This document shows, one piece after another, positions 23,913-30,173 of a stretch of DNA of 35,482 bases. The notes under the pieces are model-generated. The model was not told the origin of the DNA. It saw nothing but the letters and a program-made list of their open reading frames with translations, and did not search any database. A program made the position numbers and the translations under genes. The stretch is taken from the IMG/VR virus record IMGVR_UViG_3300023181_000023, positions 1 through 35,482 of that record. The stretch is one strand, 5' to 3'. Numbering within the stretch: position 1 is the first letter of the stretch; each line of letters begins with the position of its first letter. The stretch comes from a virus.

Positions 23913-24628
23913 AACCTATAAACTGGCTCTTAAAACACTCTACGCTGATTATTATGATTGGCTTATTTAGCCTTATTGCAGGCACGGTCTTCTTCTACGC
24001 CTTTCCGTTTAACGTCGCCAAGCTCAACAAAATTACCATTCTGAACCAAGTCCAAGCTGGCAGTCTGATTGAATACAAGGTGAATTTCTGTCGCTACGTC
24101 GAAAAAGGGACCGAAGTGGAAGTACGTCGCTACATCATCCCGAAAGACCCTGGTCTGACGAATCCTCAAGAATTAGACAGTTCTCCCTCACTCGAAACCC
24201 TAGATAACATTACTGGCTGTCGTGACTCCGAAGTCATTAAGCTGCCTATTGACATCGCTGCTCCAGAAGGCGACTACAAACTACTAATACGGGCCAGGTA
24301 CTGTCTGACCGCTCTTGTCTTCCGGCGCTGTATCCCGGTTGAGCAGTACTCGGATTACTTTAATATCGGCAAACCCTCGATTCCTAATCGTCTGAGTATT
24401 ATTTCCGAACAGTTAAAAGACATCAACGCTTATATTTTGACGAACCCCAACTCAGAAATTAGCAACTCTTTCCCCCGTCAACCCCTGATTGAAGTCCCCC
24501 AGACCCCGCAGCAGACTGAACCAGTTAATCCACAGCCTACTACTGCCCCAACTCGGTCGCAAAGCCAACTAAACCTCAATACTGGTATACTAGATGTGCA
24601 ACTTGGTCTCCCCCGACTGAGACTATAA
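23909..24628 (+). CDS. Membrane-anchored extracytoplasmic protein (239 aa)
   Basis: Residues 10-34 form a membrane span (STLIIMIGLFSLIAGTVFFY). The outer domain has four Cys (FCRYVEK, TGCRDSE, RYCLTALVFRRCIP), which could make disulfides. The C-terminal 60 residues are Pro/Thr/Gln-rich and flexible. Codon use in this gene is more GC-rich than in its neighbours, with CCC and CTC runs, which could mean recent acquisition. It lies just before the endolysin. Confidence 0.6.
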   Translation: MKPINWLLKHSTLIIMIGLFSLIAGTVFFYAFPFNVAKLNKITILNQVQAGSLIEYKVNFCRYVEKGTEVEVRRYIIPKDPGLTNPQELDSSPSLETLDNITGCRDSEVIKLPIDIAAPEGDYKLLIRARYCLTALVFRRCIPVEQYSDYFNIGKPSIPNRLSIISEQLKDINAYILTNPNSEISNSFPRQPLIEVPQTPQQTEPVNPQPTTAPTRSQSQLNLNTGILDVQLGLPRLRL

Positions 24629-24636
24629 GGAGAAAC

Positions 24637-25335
24637 ATGGAACAGTTAATCCAACCAAACTATAATCAAACCGTTAAAGCGGGTCTCTGTCATAAGTACA
24701 GCCGACTTGTTTTCGGGATTGGTCGCCTCTATGACCCATCATGGCAAAACTGGTTAAATCTTAAATATAAGCATGAAGATAGAAACTTCCCCAATGCTTC
24801 AGTTCCGGTGTGGTTTGAATGGTGGGGGAAGCTTCCTGGTGATAAGGAAAAGAAGCTGTACGGCCACACCGCGGTACGGGATAAATCAGGGACCGTCTAT
24901 TCATCGCCACTATCGGGAGAGGGAAACGCCTGGTTCAATTCAGTCGATGACCTCATAAAAGCTTTCGGCAATGGTATGAAATATGTGGGTTGGAGTGAAG
25001 ATATTAATAATGTACGCGTCGTACAGGAGACTACTATGACCATTAAAGATAGAGAACAAGCAAAAGCATTATACACTGCGATTCTGCACCGTAACGCAGA
25101 TAAAGTATCTAACGCTGAAGCAGACGGGCTAATCGGTAAGGATATATTTGACATCATCAATAAATGGCTACCGAGTCCGGAGTGGCAGAATGTTAACGGG
25201 ATGTTGTACTCGCTGTATCCTGAAGCTCAGAAAAAGATTAAAGACCTGGAAGGTCAAGTGGGTAAGACGGTAGATTCAGAAGCAGTAAAGAAGCTACAGA
25301 AATTGAAAGAAGCTTTAATGGACGCATTGAAATAA
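24637..25335 (+). CDS. Endolysin with CHAP-like peptidase domain
   Basis: The N-terminal domain has Cys18 in GLCHKYSR and His77 in YGHTAV, followed by SGTVYSSP, the order and spacing expected of a CHAP or NlpC-type cysteine peptidase/amidase. The linker includes WSEDINNVRVV. The C-terminal part (about 130-190) has ALYTAILHRNADKVSNAEAD and WLPSPEWQN, a DUF4214-like repeat, then a coiled tail. It would cut peptide cross-links in the wall. AAGGAG is seven bases upstream. The position beside the holin supports the call. Confidence 0.75.
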   Translation: MEQLIQPNYNQTVKAGLCHKYSRLVFGIGRLYDPSWQNWLNLKYKHEDRNFPNASVPVWFEWWGKLPGDKEKKLYGHTAVRDKSGTVYSSPLSGEGNAWFNSVDDLIKAFGNGMKYVGWSEDINNVRVVQETTMTIKDREQAKALYTAILHRNADKVSNAEADGLIGKDIFDIINKWLPSPEWQNVNGMLYSLYPEAQKKIKDLEGQVGKTVDSEAVKKLQKLKEALMDALK

Positions 25336-25442
25336 TGGCTAGTTGAAGAGACACTGTCTACACGCCGTACCAAAAGAAATTAAGAACACAGACCGTTAAT
25401 TTTATTAAACAGGTTCAAGAGAACCGGAAAAGGAAAATCAAG

Positions 25443-25646
25443 ATGAACGCTAAACTATACGACACACTAAAATATATCGCACAAATCGGTCTGCCTGCTG
25501 TAATTGCCTTCTACGGCGTTGTAGCTATCGCATGGGGATTTGCATACACTGAGCAGATTCTAACGACTCTAGGTGCTTTAAACGTGCTTCTAGGGGCATT
25601 GCTTGCTAAGTCATCTGCTGACTACTACAAAGAACAGGCAAAATAA
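25443..25646 (+). CDS. Holin, r1t-like
   Basis: The protein has 67 residues and two hydrophobic spans (about 12-32 and 39-56, with GLPAVIAFYGVVAIAWGF and LTTLGALNVLLGALLA), a short charged C-terminus (SSADYYKEQAK) and the MNAKLYDTLKYIAQIGLPA start typical of the r1t holin family. It would make membrane holes for endolysin release. It is 107 bases after the endolysin stop, a gap containing two small inverted repeats, and it is the last late gene. Confidence 0.8.
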   Translation: MNAKLYDTLKYIAQIGLPAVIAFYGVVAIAWGFAYTEQILTTLGALNVLLGALLAKSSADYYKEQAK

Positions 25647-25724
25647 TGGGTACTCACATTCCAGCAGGTTCGTAGTAAAATACTAAAGCACCTGTAAAAT
25701 AAAACAGTGGCAGTATAAATAGAA

Positions 25725-25753
25725 AATATCCCCGTATCTAGCGGGGTATTTTT
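25725..25753. terminator. Bidirectional terminator after the late region
   Basis: AATA-T-CCCCG (25725-25734) pairs with CGGGG-TATT (25742-25750), with one bulged T, followed by TTT on the plus strand. On the minus strand the same stem is followed by a T-rich ATATTTTC. It lies between the ends of the converging holin and homing-endonuclease genes and can serve both. Confidence 0.85.
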
Positions 25754-25756
25754 GTG

Positions 25757-26407
25757 CTAAGTATTGCGTTTTCTTATAACATTAAATGTCGCATATTCTT
25801 TATGGTATATTTTAGCCAGTTCGTTATATCTAATAGCCGCCTCTTCAGGTGTGTCAAATAATTTACCACCTAAATGCTTTTGTCCATCTATTGTTATTTC
25901 TGCCCTAAATTTATTATGTGTTTTATACACACCCTTATATCCGTACTTGCTTTTCAAAGGTTCTCTATTTAGCAGATTGATTGTTTGGCTTACTATTCTT
26001 AGGTTATTTTTCCTATTGTTTAAAGGGTTCCTATCAATATGGTCAACAACCATTTTTCTGCCGCTAGGTTTACCTACAATAAAATGGTGAAGCCAGGCTA
26101 ACGTACTATGTTGATGGGTAACAACATACCCATAGTTATTAAGATAGAATTTATGTTCATCTGCTAAGTAAGCAAATTCCTTGTCTACGGTTGTATACCC
26201 ATCTTTGGCGTTTATTCCTAGCGGTATCAATGCCACATCACCCTTAACAATAGCTGGTCTTGGGGCTCTTGGGTCTGGCGCTTCTAAGTCTATGCCTAAT
26301 TTAAATCTCCTATAGTGAAATATACAGTATCCACGTTGCGTGGAGCGTTTACCGTTTCGTCTGATGCTACATAGCCTATAACAATCTTTAATGCTACAAT
26401 TAGTCAT
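25757..26407 (-). CDS. HNH-AP2 homing endonuclease
   Basis: The N-terminus has a possible zinc site (C4, C9, C13, C28, H31). The central HNH motif is VVDHIDRNPLNNRKNNLRIV (about 120-139) with the expected His, Asn and second Asn. The C-terminus is an AP2 DNA-binding domain (YGYKGVYKTHNKFRAEI ... AAIRYNELA, about 155-210). It is oriented against the neighbouring genes and stands alone, as mobile homing genes do. The ribosome site AGGAG is 7 bases from the ATG and can be hidden in a hairpin. No intron is seen. Confidence 0.88.
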   Translation of the reverse strand: MTNCSIKDCYRLCSIRRNGKRSTQRGYCIFHYRRFKLGIDLEAPDPRAPRPAIVKGDVALIPLGINAKDGYTTVDKEFAYLADEHKFYLNNYGYVVTHQHSTLAWLHHFIVGKPSGRKMVVDHIDRNPLNNRKNNLRIVSQTINLLNREPLKSKYGYKGVYKTHNKFRAEITIDGQKHLGGKLFDTPEEAAIRYNELAKIYHKEYATFNVIRKRNT

Positions 26408-26454
26408 ATATCTCCTGTTCTGGTTTAGTCGCTAGCGGGAGATATTTTTATCTC
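26408..26454 (-). promoter_or_regulatory. Possible ribosome-site-sequestering leader of homing endonuclease
   Basis: On the minus strand, ATATCTCC (26445-26438) can pair with GGAGATAT (26415-26408), which contains the ribosome site next to the ATG. The alternative GAGATA/TATCTC hairpin (26439-26454) uses the same upstream arm, so the two structures exclude each other. Hidden ribosome sites are known for T4-type homing endonuclease genes. Confidence 0.55.
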
Positions 26455-26462
26455 TTACAATA

Positions 26463-26505
26463 ATTATACTATATCTTAACTTTAAAGGTTATGTTATTTT
26501 ATAAA
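26463..26505. promoter_or_regulatory. Divergent promoter region
   Basis: On the plus strand, TTAACT (26476-26481), 17 bp, then TTATAA/TATAAA (26499-26505) would start a transcript at about the ATG of the 65-residue ORF. On the minus strand, TATAAT (26468-26463) would serve the homing endonuclease, without an obvious -35. Confidence 0.45.
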
Positions 26506-26509
26506 TACG

Positions 26510-26707
26510 ATGACAGAAAAATTAAAAAATTCTGATAAACTTGAGCTACTCTCCGAAGCGGTTGAAATAACATCGCTCACAAATAAAGAACGTATTGGCC
26601 TCCTAGGGGCTGTTGGGATGATGGCTAGTCTTGGTTTCTATGACGCTTCTCAAGATGAATATGAGAACCCTCCTGAGCCACTTAACGTATTCAGAAGTAT
26701 TAACTGA
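26510..26707 (+). CDS. Hypothetical protein (65 aa), probably leaderless
   Basis: No Shine-Dalgarno site is seen, and the proposed -10 ends just 5 bases before the ATG, so the mRNA may be leaderless. The protein is acidic and helical with a central hydrophobic part (LLGAVGMMASLGF, about 41-53). It is followed by a coupled gene after one base (TGAGATG). Function unknown. Confidence 0.5.
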   Translation: MTEKLKNSDKLELLSEAVEITSLTNKERIGLLGAVGMMASLGFYDASQDEYENPPEPLNVFRSIN

Positions 26708-26708
26708 G

Positions 26709-27107
26709 ATGGAAAAGAGATATCCGACCCTTCACGGCGTTGGTATCTCTCCTTTTGAAATTGGGCTACCAGAATCTCACCTAGACCTATCTAGAGAGCA
26801 AAACTGGAATAATCATCATAACGGCTGGGAGGCACGTATGTTTGGTTCTTTAGCGTTGCTACAAACCTTTAGAGATTTAGAGCGACATCAATTTCTTATG
26901 CCGATTGACCAGCATGATACATTACACCGTTTATATGGCCCTCCATCACTCCCAACTATCCAAGAAGCTATGAACGTCGTAGTAGAAGCGCACGACGCTG
27001 GAGAACGCATTAGAACGGGTTCAGCACGTAATCCTGTGTTCCGTTCATTAACGAAAGATGTTTTACGACGAGTAACTAACGATTATAACCAATTGAGGGC
27101 AGCCTAA
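26709..27107 (+). CDS. Hypothetical protein (132 aa)
   Basis: I choose ATG 26709, one base after the previous stop, instead of the longer frame that starts at 26631, because the longer start overlaps the previous gene. The protein has a His-rich segment (NWNNHHNGWEARMFG, about 38-52) and is otherwise helical. The stop overlaps the next ATG (TAATG). No family is recognised. Confidence 0.55.
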   Translation: MEKRYPTLHGVGISPFEIGLPESHLDLSREQNWNNHHNGWEARMFGSLALLQTFRDLERHQFLMPIDQHDTLHRLYGPPSLPTIQEAMNVVVEAHDAGERIRTGSARNPVFRSLTKDVLRRVTNDYNQLRAA

Positions 27108-27295
27108 TGGAAAACAATCAAACCGAGTGGTCACTAAGTAGATTAGATGAACGCGGCAAAGAGCTGACACGTGCAATACAGGGTAATTATCTTAATCCTG
27201 AACGTAAAGCCCAAGTGCAACATGAAATTAGTTTAATTGCTACAGAGCTATACTTTAGACATGAAGAAGGCTCAGTAGAGTTTGCTAGTAAATAA
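27107..27295 (+). CDS. Small hypothetical protein (62 aa)
   Basis: The start is coupled to the previous gene. The protein is polar and helical (WSLSRLDERGKELTRAIQG), without cysteines or membrane span. It ends the three-gene plus-strand cluster, just before a structured non-coding stretch. Confidence 0.55.
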   Translation: MENNQTEWSLSRLDERGKELTRAIQGNYLNPERKAQVQHEISLIATELYFRHEEGSVEFASK

Positions 27296-27297
27296 AA

Positions 27298-27530
27298 TCC
27301 TGCTGAGGGGCTGTCATTGATACTAGGGAACATCTAAGCCCCTCATGACAGGAGAACGATTAGGTGCTTCGGCTTAGTATACCTTTGCCGATATGCTTAT
27401 GGTAATGGACGTTTCTGTTGTTTGTATGTTAGAAAGTTCGCTTATAAATAGAAAAGCCTTCGCCGAAACGAAAGCTAAACTAAATCATTTATCATGGTTG
27501 AACCCAGGATGTGACTATTATACCACTAAA
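27298..27530 (+). other. Structured non-coding region
   Basis: No supported gene lies here. TCCTG-C-TGAGGGGCT (27298-27312) pairs with AGCCCCTCA-TGA-CAGGA (27337-27353), a strong 14-pair hairpin with an internal loop. CTGTCAT (27311-27317) can instead pair with ATGACAG (27345-27351), so two folds compete. Shorter inverted repeats (TCGGC/GCCGA, and TTCGGC with GCCGAA further on) lie from about 27368 to 27460. It may be a 3' leader, an sRNA or a regulator; no ORF or ribosome site is convincing. Confidence 0.55.
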
Positions 27531-27550
27531 TTAACGTAGTGGGTTCTTTT
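27523..27550 (+). terminator. Plus-strand terminator, possibly with competing fold
   Basis: CCACTA (27523-27528) pairs with TAGTGG (27537-27542), followed by GTTCTTTT. The upstream GAACCCA (27500-27506) can pair with TGGGTTC (27540-27546) and compete with the stem. It overlaps the end of the minus-strand gene at 27531. Confidence 0.5.
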
Positions 27551-27731
27551 GTGTAATGAAGTAATAAACACCAGCTAATACACCAACGCCTACACTTACG
27601 AATTTAACGAAGTCCCCAATAGGTGAAATGATAGGTACAAGGCTAATAATAAGTCCTAGTAGGAATGTTAGTCCCCAAGCTACTAATCCAATGATGATAC
27701 TGAGAATGATTCGTGCTGCTAATGATTGCAT
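27531..27731 (-). CDS. Small two-span membrane protein (66 aa)
   Basis: Residues about 6-33 are hydrophobic (AARIILSIIIGLVAWGLTFL) and a second span follows (about 41-60, FVKFVSVGVGVLAGVYYFI), with a basic end. AAGGAG is nine bases upstream of the ATG on the minus strand. It is the last gene of the minus operon. It may modify the host envelope or block superinfection, but this is inference from topology only. Confidence 0.65.
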   Translation of the reverse strand: MQSLAARIILSIIIGLVAWGLTFLLGLIISLVPIISPIGDFVKFVSVGVGVLAGVYYFITQKNPLR

Positions 27732-27758
27732 GTTTGTTGCTCCTTAGTTATGGGGTAA

Positions 27759-28358
27759 TTATATCACTAAAGATTTGCGTAGTTTGATATTTTCTCTCAA
27801 CTGGTCATCTCTTTCAGTACATGCTCTAGTGAAAAGGTGAAGATATACAGAAGCTGAATGACTATTTTTATGTAGTGAATAGCTTTTCTTAACAATTTCT
27901 CCAGTATCTAAGTTGTAAACTCCGTAATACTTTATCCCCCTTAACAGTTCCTTAGCAAGTTCAACAAGTTCTGTTGGTACAGCAAAATAAAACCTATTGG
28001 GACGAAACATATATTCCATATTGCTATAGTCTTTTACCTGCTCAACAAGATAGTGATGATGCTTTGCGATTTTAGTTCTAGAAAGTTTTGTATCTTTAGT
28101 TACAAGGTTTCTCCCAATAAAATCTAAATTATTAGAGAATACTGCGTTATTATCCAGTGCAAATGTGATAGCCTTAACTTCGCCAATCAAATCATACTTT
28201 GAACACTTAATTTCGTACTCAATAATTTCACCATTCCATTTAACTGCTATTGCATCTGCATTCCAAGTATTAACAACTTCTTCAATAACCCCAGCGTAAA
28301 CACTGTTAAACCCAAATGCTCTATCTTTAATTAATTGCTTTGCTTTTTTGCTATCCAT
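27759..28358 (-). CDS. PD-(D/E)XK nuclease-like protein (199 aa)
   Basis: After an N-terminal helix, residues 33-54 read NADAIAVKWNGEIIEYEIKCSK, in which Asp35 and the E49-I-K51 pair match the core of the PD-(D/E)XK nuclease fold: Asp on one strand and Glu-x-Lys on the next. A later conserved-looking helix with KHHHYLVEQVKDY follows. This could be a DNA or repair nuclease that processes phage DNA, but it lies in a different operon from RecT. The C-terminal third is of unknown fold. It overlaps the gene upstream by 8 bases. Confidence 0.6.
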   Translation of the reverse strand: MDSKKAKQLIKDRAFGFNSVYAGVIEEVVNTWNADAIAVKWNGEIIEYEIKCSKYDLIGEVKAITFALDNNAVFSNNLDFIGRNLVTKDTKLSRTKIAKHHHYLVEQVKDYSNMEYMFRPNRFYFAVPTELVELAKELLRGIKYYGVYNLDTGEIVKKSYSLHKNSHSASVYLHLFTRACTERDDQLRENIKLRKSLVI

Positions 28359-28641
28359 TAGATTTTTTCATTTCTTCTTTTAATAACCACCCAAATAATG
28401 AAGCTGGTTTTTTGCCTTGTTTTGCCATACTTGCCACAGCACTGTACTTTTGCTCACCGAGTGTCTTAAAAGCCTTACAGTACCATGCTGTCATATCGTT
28501 AGGTTCCATTGTGGATACTAACCCTCTACCTATTGTTAGAGCCCTTTCCTGAATATCTAAACTAGTTAACTTGTTACTAGTAACTAGTTCTTCTAGTTTC
28601 TGTTTCCTAGTAACTAGTTCTTGAGAGAGGTCATGAATCAT
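28351..28641 (-). CDS. Hypothetical protein with internal DNA repeats (96 aa)
   Basis: This is the first gene of the minus operon. The N-terminus repeats ELVT twice (ELVTRKQKLEELVTSNKL). The C-terminal half (AWYCKAFKTLGEQKYSAVASMAKQGKKP ... LFGWLL) looks like a compact helical domain, somewhat like the C-terminus of replication or DNA-binding proteins, but I do not recognise a family. Its 5' coding sequence carries six CTAGT copies. AAAGGG is ten bases upstream of the ATG. Confidence 0.55.
   Translation of the reverse strand: MIHDLSQELVTRKQKLEELVTSNKLTSLDIQERALTIGRGLVSTMEPNDMTAWYCKAFKTLGEQKYSAVASMAKQGKKPASLFGWLLKEEMKKSNG
28562..28622. repeat. CTAGT repeat cluster, possible iterons
   Basis: CTAGT occurs six times within 57 bp (28562, 28577, 28584, 28593, 28607, 28614), and a 16-bp unit, CTAGTAACTAGTTCTT, is repeated at 28577-28592 and 28607-28622. 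The centre contains the palindrome GTTACTAGTAAC. It lies inside the coding start of the 96-residue gene, like lambda's origin inside O, so it could be an origin or operator. The repeat may also reflect the repeated ELVT residues. Confidence 0.5.
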
Positions 28642-28660
28642 ACTTTAAAAACCCTTTCAA

Positions 28661-28674
28661 CGGTTAATAACCCG
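28661..28674. promoter_or_regulatory. Palindromic operator-like site upstream of the minus operon
   Basis: CGGTTAATAACCCG contains the 11-bp perfect palindrome GGTTAATAACC. It lies 20 bp upstream of the ATG at 28641 on the minus strand, so it could bind a dimeric regulator. I could not place a convincing promoter next to it. Confidence 0.4.
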
Positions 28675-28720
28675 AATTGTTGTGTTCGTTTATTGGAAAG
28701 TCGGCCGACTACATTAATTT

Positions 28721-28860
28721 ATGATAAAAAGAAACTCCCCAAAACTGGGGAGTAGCTACTACGTCACCTCTAAATATACATGAGTGTGATTAATAATGCA
28801 ATCCCTAGTCTGGTGTTTCCAGTAGCAAGGCTTACACTATTTGACGTAGTAGCTTGCTAA
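28721..28860 (-). ncRNA. Structured small RNA 1 (about 140 nt)
   Basis: The unit runs from a consensus promoter at 28867-28895 to a strong terminator. A perfect 13-bp stem (plus-strand arms AGCTACTACGTCA, 28754-28766, and TGACGTAGTAGCT, 28842-28854) closes a 75-nt loop. Inside, AGTGT pairs with ACACT and a small CTGG/CCAG hairpin sits at the tip. It has no ribosome site or ORF. The function is unknown. The long closing stem and its own promoter argue for a real gene. Confidence 0.75.
28734..28753 (-). terminator. Terminator of small RNA 1
   Basis: On the minus strand, ACTCCCC and GGGGAGT form a 7-bp stem with a 6-base loop, followed by TTTCTTTTT. It directly abuts the 13-bp closing stem of the RNA. 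Confidence 0.9.
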
Positions 28861-28866
28861 GAAATG

Positions 28867-28895
28867 ATTATAAACCGTAAACATAATAAATACAA
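28867..28895 (-). promoter_or_regulatory. Promoter of small RNA 1
   Basis: On the minus strand, TTGTAT (28895-28890), a 17-bp spacer and TATAAT (28872-28867). It lies directly downstream of the terminator of small RNA 2, so the RNA is expressed on its own. Confidence 0.82.
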
Positions 28896-28898
28896 GCC

Positions 28899-28928
28899 CA
28901 AAAAAAGAACGTCCGGGGCTGCCGGACG
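28899..28928 (-). terminator. Terminator of small RNA 2
   Basis: CGTCCGG (28910-28916) and CCGGACG (28922-28928) form a perfect 7-bp GC-rich stem with a 5-base loop. On the minus strand a TTCTTTTTTT run follows. Confidence 0.9.
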
Positions 28929-29041
28929 GACTAATGTTTGTTTAAAGTATGTACCCAGTTGTTTAAAATGAAGGTATATATGATTACTAAAGAACGAGCA
29001 ACTCGCGTGGTGTCCCTACTTCTAAAGGGGAGAGTTGTTAT
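28899..29041 (-). ncRNA. Structured small RNA 2 (about 140 nt)
   Basis: Between its promoter (29048-29076) and its terminator (28910-28928), the RNA can form a stem CAACTC/GAGTTG (arms 28999-29004 and 29032-29037), with an inner CCC/GGG pair. The 3' two thirds are less clearly structured and AT-rich. There is no ORF with a ribosome site on this strand. The fold is weaker than those of RNAs 1 and 3, so the evidence rests chiefly on promoter and terminator. Confidence 0.6.
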
Positions 29042-29047
29042 GCTTCT

Positions 29048-29076
29048 AGATTACAGCTAAGCTTAAGCTTTTACAA
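29048..29076 (-). promoter_or_regulatory. Promoter of small RNA 2
   Basis: On the minus strand, TTGTAA (29076-29071), a 17-bp spacer and TAATCT (29053-29048). It lies directly after the terminator of small RNA 3. Confidence 0.7.
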
Positions 29077-29083
29077 TAGAGAA

Positions 29084-29113
29084 ATAAAAAATAGCGCCGG
29101 TGGGGACGCTATT
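29084..29113 (-). terminator. Terminator of small RNA 3
   Basis: AATAGCG (29090-29096) pairs with CGCTATT (29107-29113), loop of ten bases. The minus-strand continuation is TTTTATTTC, giving a T-rich tail. Confidence 0.82.
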
Positions 29114-29166
29114 AGTTCGTTACGAGGCAAAGGGTTCACATCAATAAACAAGAATATCCTCGTAAC
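29084..29166 (-). ncRNA. Structured small RNA 3 (about 85 nt)
   Basis: GTTACGAGG at the 5' end pairs with CCTCGTAAC (plus-strand arms 29158-29166 and 29119-29127), a perfect 9-bp stem with a 30-nt loop, followed at once by the terminator stem. It starts from a promoter that is back-to-back with the RecT promoter. No ORF is present. The loop could hold an antisense or protein-binding site. Confidence 0.72.
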
Positions 29167-29172
29167 AGATAC

Positions 29173-29201
29173 AGTGTAACATGAAATTATCTTTACTCCA
29201 A
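29173..29201 (-). promoter_or_regulatory. Promoter of small RNA 3
   Basis: On the minus strand, TTGGAG (29201-29196), a 17-bp spacer and TACACT (29178-29173). It is back-to-back with the RecT promoter, so one regulator could affect both directions. Confidence 0.65.
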
Positions 29202-29204
29202 CTG

Positions 29205-29233
29205 TTGCATTAGCACAAGCGATAGTGTACAAT
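29205..29233 (+). promoter_or_regulatory. RecT operon promoter with shared operator
   Basis: TTGCAT (29205-29210), a 17-bp spacer and TACAAT (29228-29233). The operator TTAGCACAAGCGAT (29210-29223) starts on the last base of the -35 and runs into the spacer. The leader (AAAAGGAGCACATCAA) closely resembles those of the 32511 and 33610 promoters. Confidence 0.85.
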
Positions 29234-29261
29234 TAGGGTATAAACAAAAGGAGCACATCAA

Positions 29262-30173
29262 ATGCCAACACTTATAGAAATTAAACAAGATATAAAAGAA
29301 TCTTTGAGTGGTATTAAAGAACCATTTGTAAGTAAGTTTTTATCTTACTACGACGATTCAGCAAGGCTTGAACAGGGAAAGAATAGTAAAGGGTATGATA
29401 AACCCAAGACTGTCAGTTCACAGCCTATAGAAGTACTTTCAGGGCTTGTAAAAAAGTTCTATAACCTCGGTTTACCAATTGACGGCGTGAACGTCGTTAT
29501 TACCGGTAAGAATATGGCTATGGTTACCTACAACGGATATAAAAACAAAGTACTTGAAACCTACCCAGAAACAGAGTTTGATGTACAGCTTATCCGAGAA
29601 GGCGATACTTACAGCTTTGCGAAAGAAAGCGGTTCAGTTATTTACTCACACAATGTGGGTGACCCATTTGCAGAAAATGAACCAGCAATTAAGGGTGCGT
29701 ACTGTGTTATTAAAAACAAACGTGGTGAGTTTCTTGAGACGTTAAACCTTAACGATTATAAAGAAATGAAAAATGCTAGTAAACAATCGGCATTGTGGGA
29801 TAAATGGTCAAGTGAGTTTTGGCTTAAATCAGTTATTAAACGTGCTTGTAAGCGCCACTTCAACGATATTGTTTCTGATATTGATAAAGTTGACAATGAA
29901 GATTTTGGCTTATCTGACGAAATTGTAGACCGAAGTGGGCCAAAAGAAAAATGGCAACCCCGTTCCGATGAACCAATGAGCGATACTCAGAAGGAAATTC
30001 TTGATAATCAACTACGTCAACGAAGTATAACTACAGACGATGAAAAGAATAACTGGATGTGGGATAACTATGGTGCTGGATATGATTCACTCACCGAGGA
30101 ACAGGCTGCTGCGGTTATGAGTGATTTAGAAGCTGAATATAAAGAAGGTCGCAAAAATGAGCAAAAAGCCTAA
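29262..30173 (+). CDS. recT: RecT-family single-strand annealing protein
   Basis: RecT anneals single strands during phage recombination and replication. The N-terminal region has a typical mixed fold; the family-defining part is GAYCVIKNKRGEFLETLNL ... NASKQSALWDKWSSEFWLKSV ... RACKRHF (about 145-207), where the Trp/Lys pattern and the KSVIKR helix match RecT. The C-terminus is a polar, acidic tail, which often carries SSB- or nuclease-binding sites. The promoter at 29205 is directly upstream. It overlaps the next gene by 17 bases. Confidence 0.85.
   Translation: MPTLIEIKQDIKESLSGIKEPFVSKFLSYYDDSARLEQGKNSKGYDKPKTVSSQPIEVLSGLVKKFYNLGLPIDGVNVVITGKNMAMVTYNGYKNKVLETYPETEFDVQLIREGDTYSFAKESGSVIYSHNVGDPFAENEPAIKGAYCVIKNKRGEFLETLNLNDYKEMKNASKQSALWDKWSSEFWLKSVIKRACKRHFNDIVSDIDKVDNEDFGLSDEIVDRSGPKEKWQPRSDEPMSDTQKEILDNQLRQRSITTDDEKNNWMWDNYGAGYDSLTEEQAAAVMSDLEAEYKEGRKNEQKA

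Noticed and set aside
28340-28552. Plus-strand ORF of 70 residues
   Set aside because: It is antisense to the minus-operon gene at 28351 and has no ribosome site or domain.
28899-28935. GGACGG in this region as a sixth late-leader motif
   Set aside because: It is part of the 7-bp stem of the small RNA 2 terminator and has no -10 or start codon nearby.
29210-29223. TTAGCAC resembles half of a CIRCE (HrcA) operator
   Set aside because: The second inverted half GAGTGCTAA is absent, and the conserved unit is the 14-mer TTAGCACAAGCGAT.
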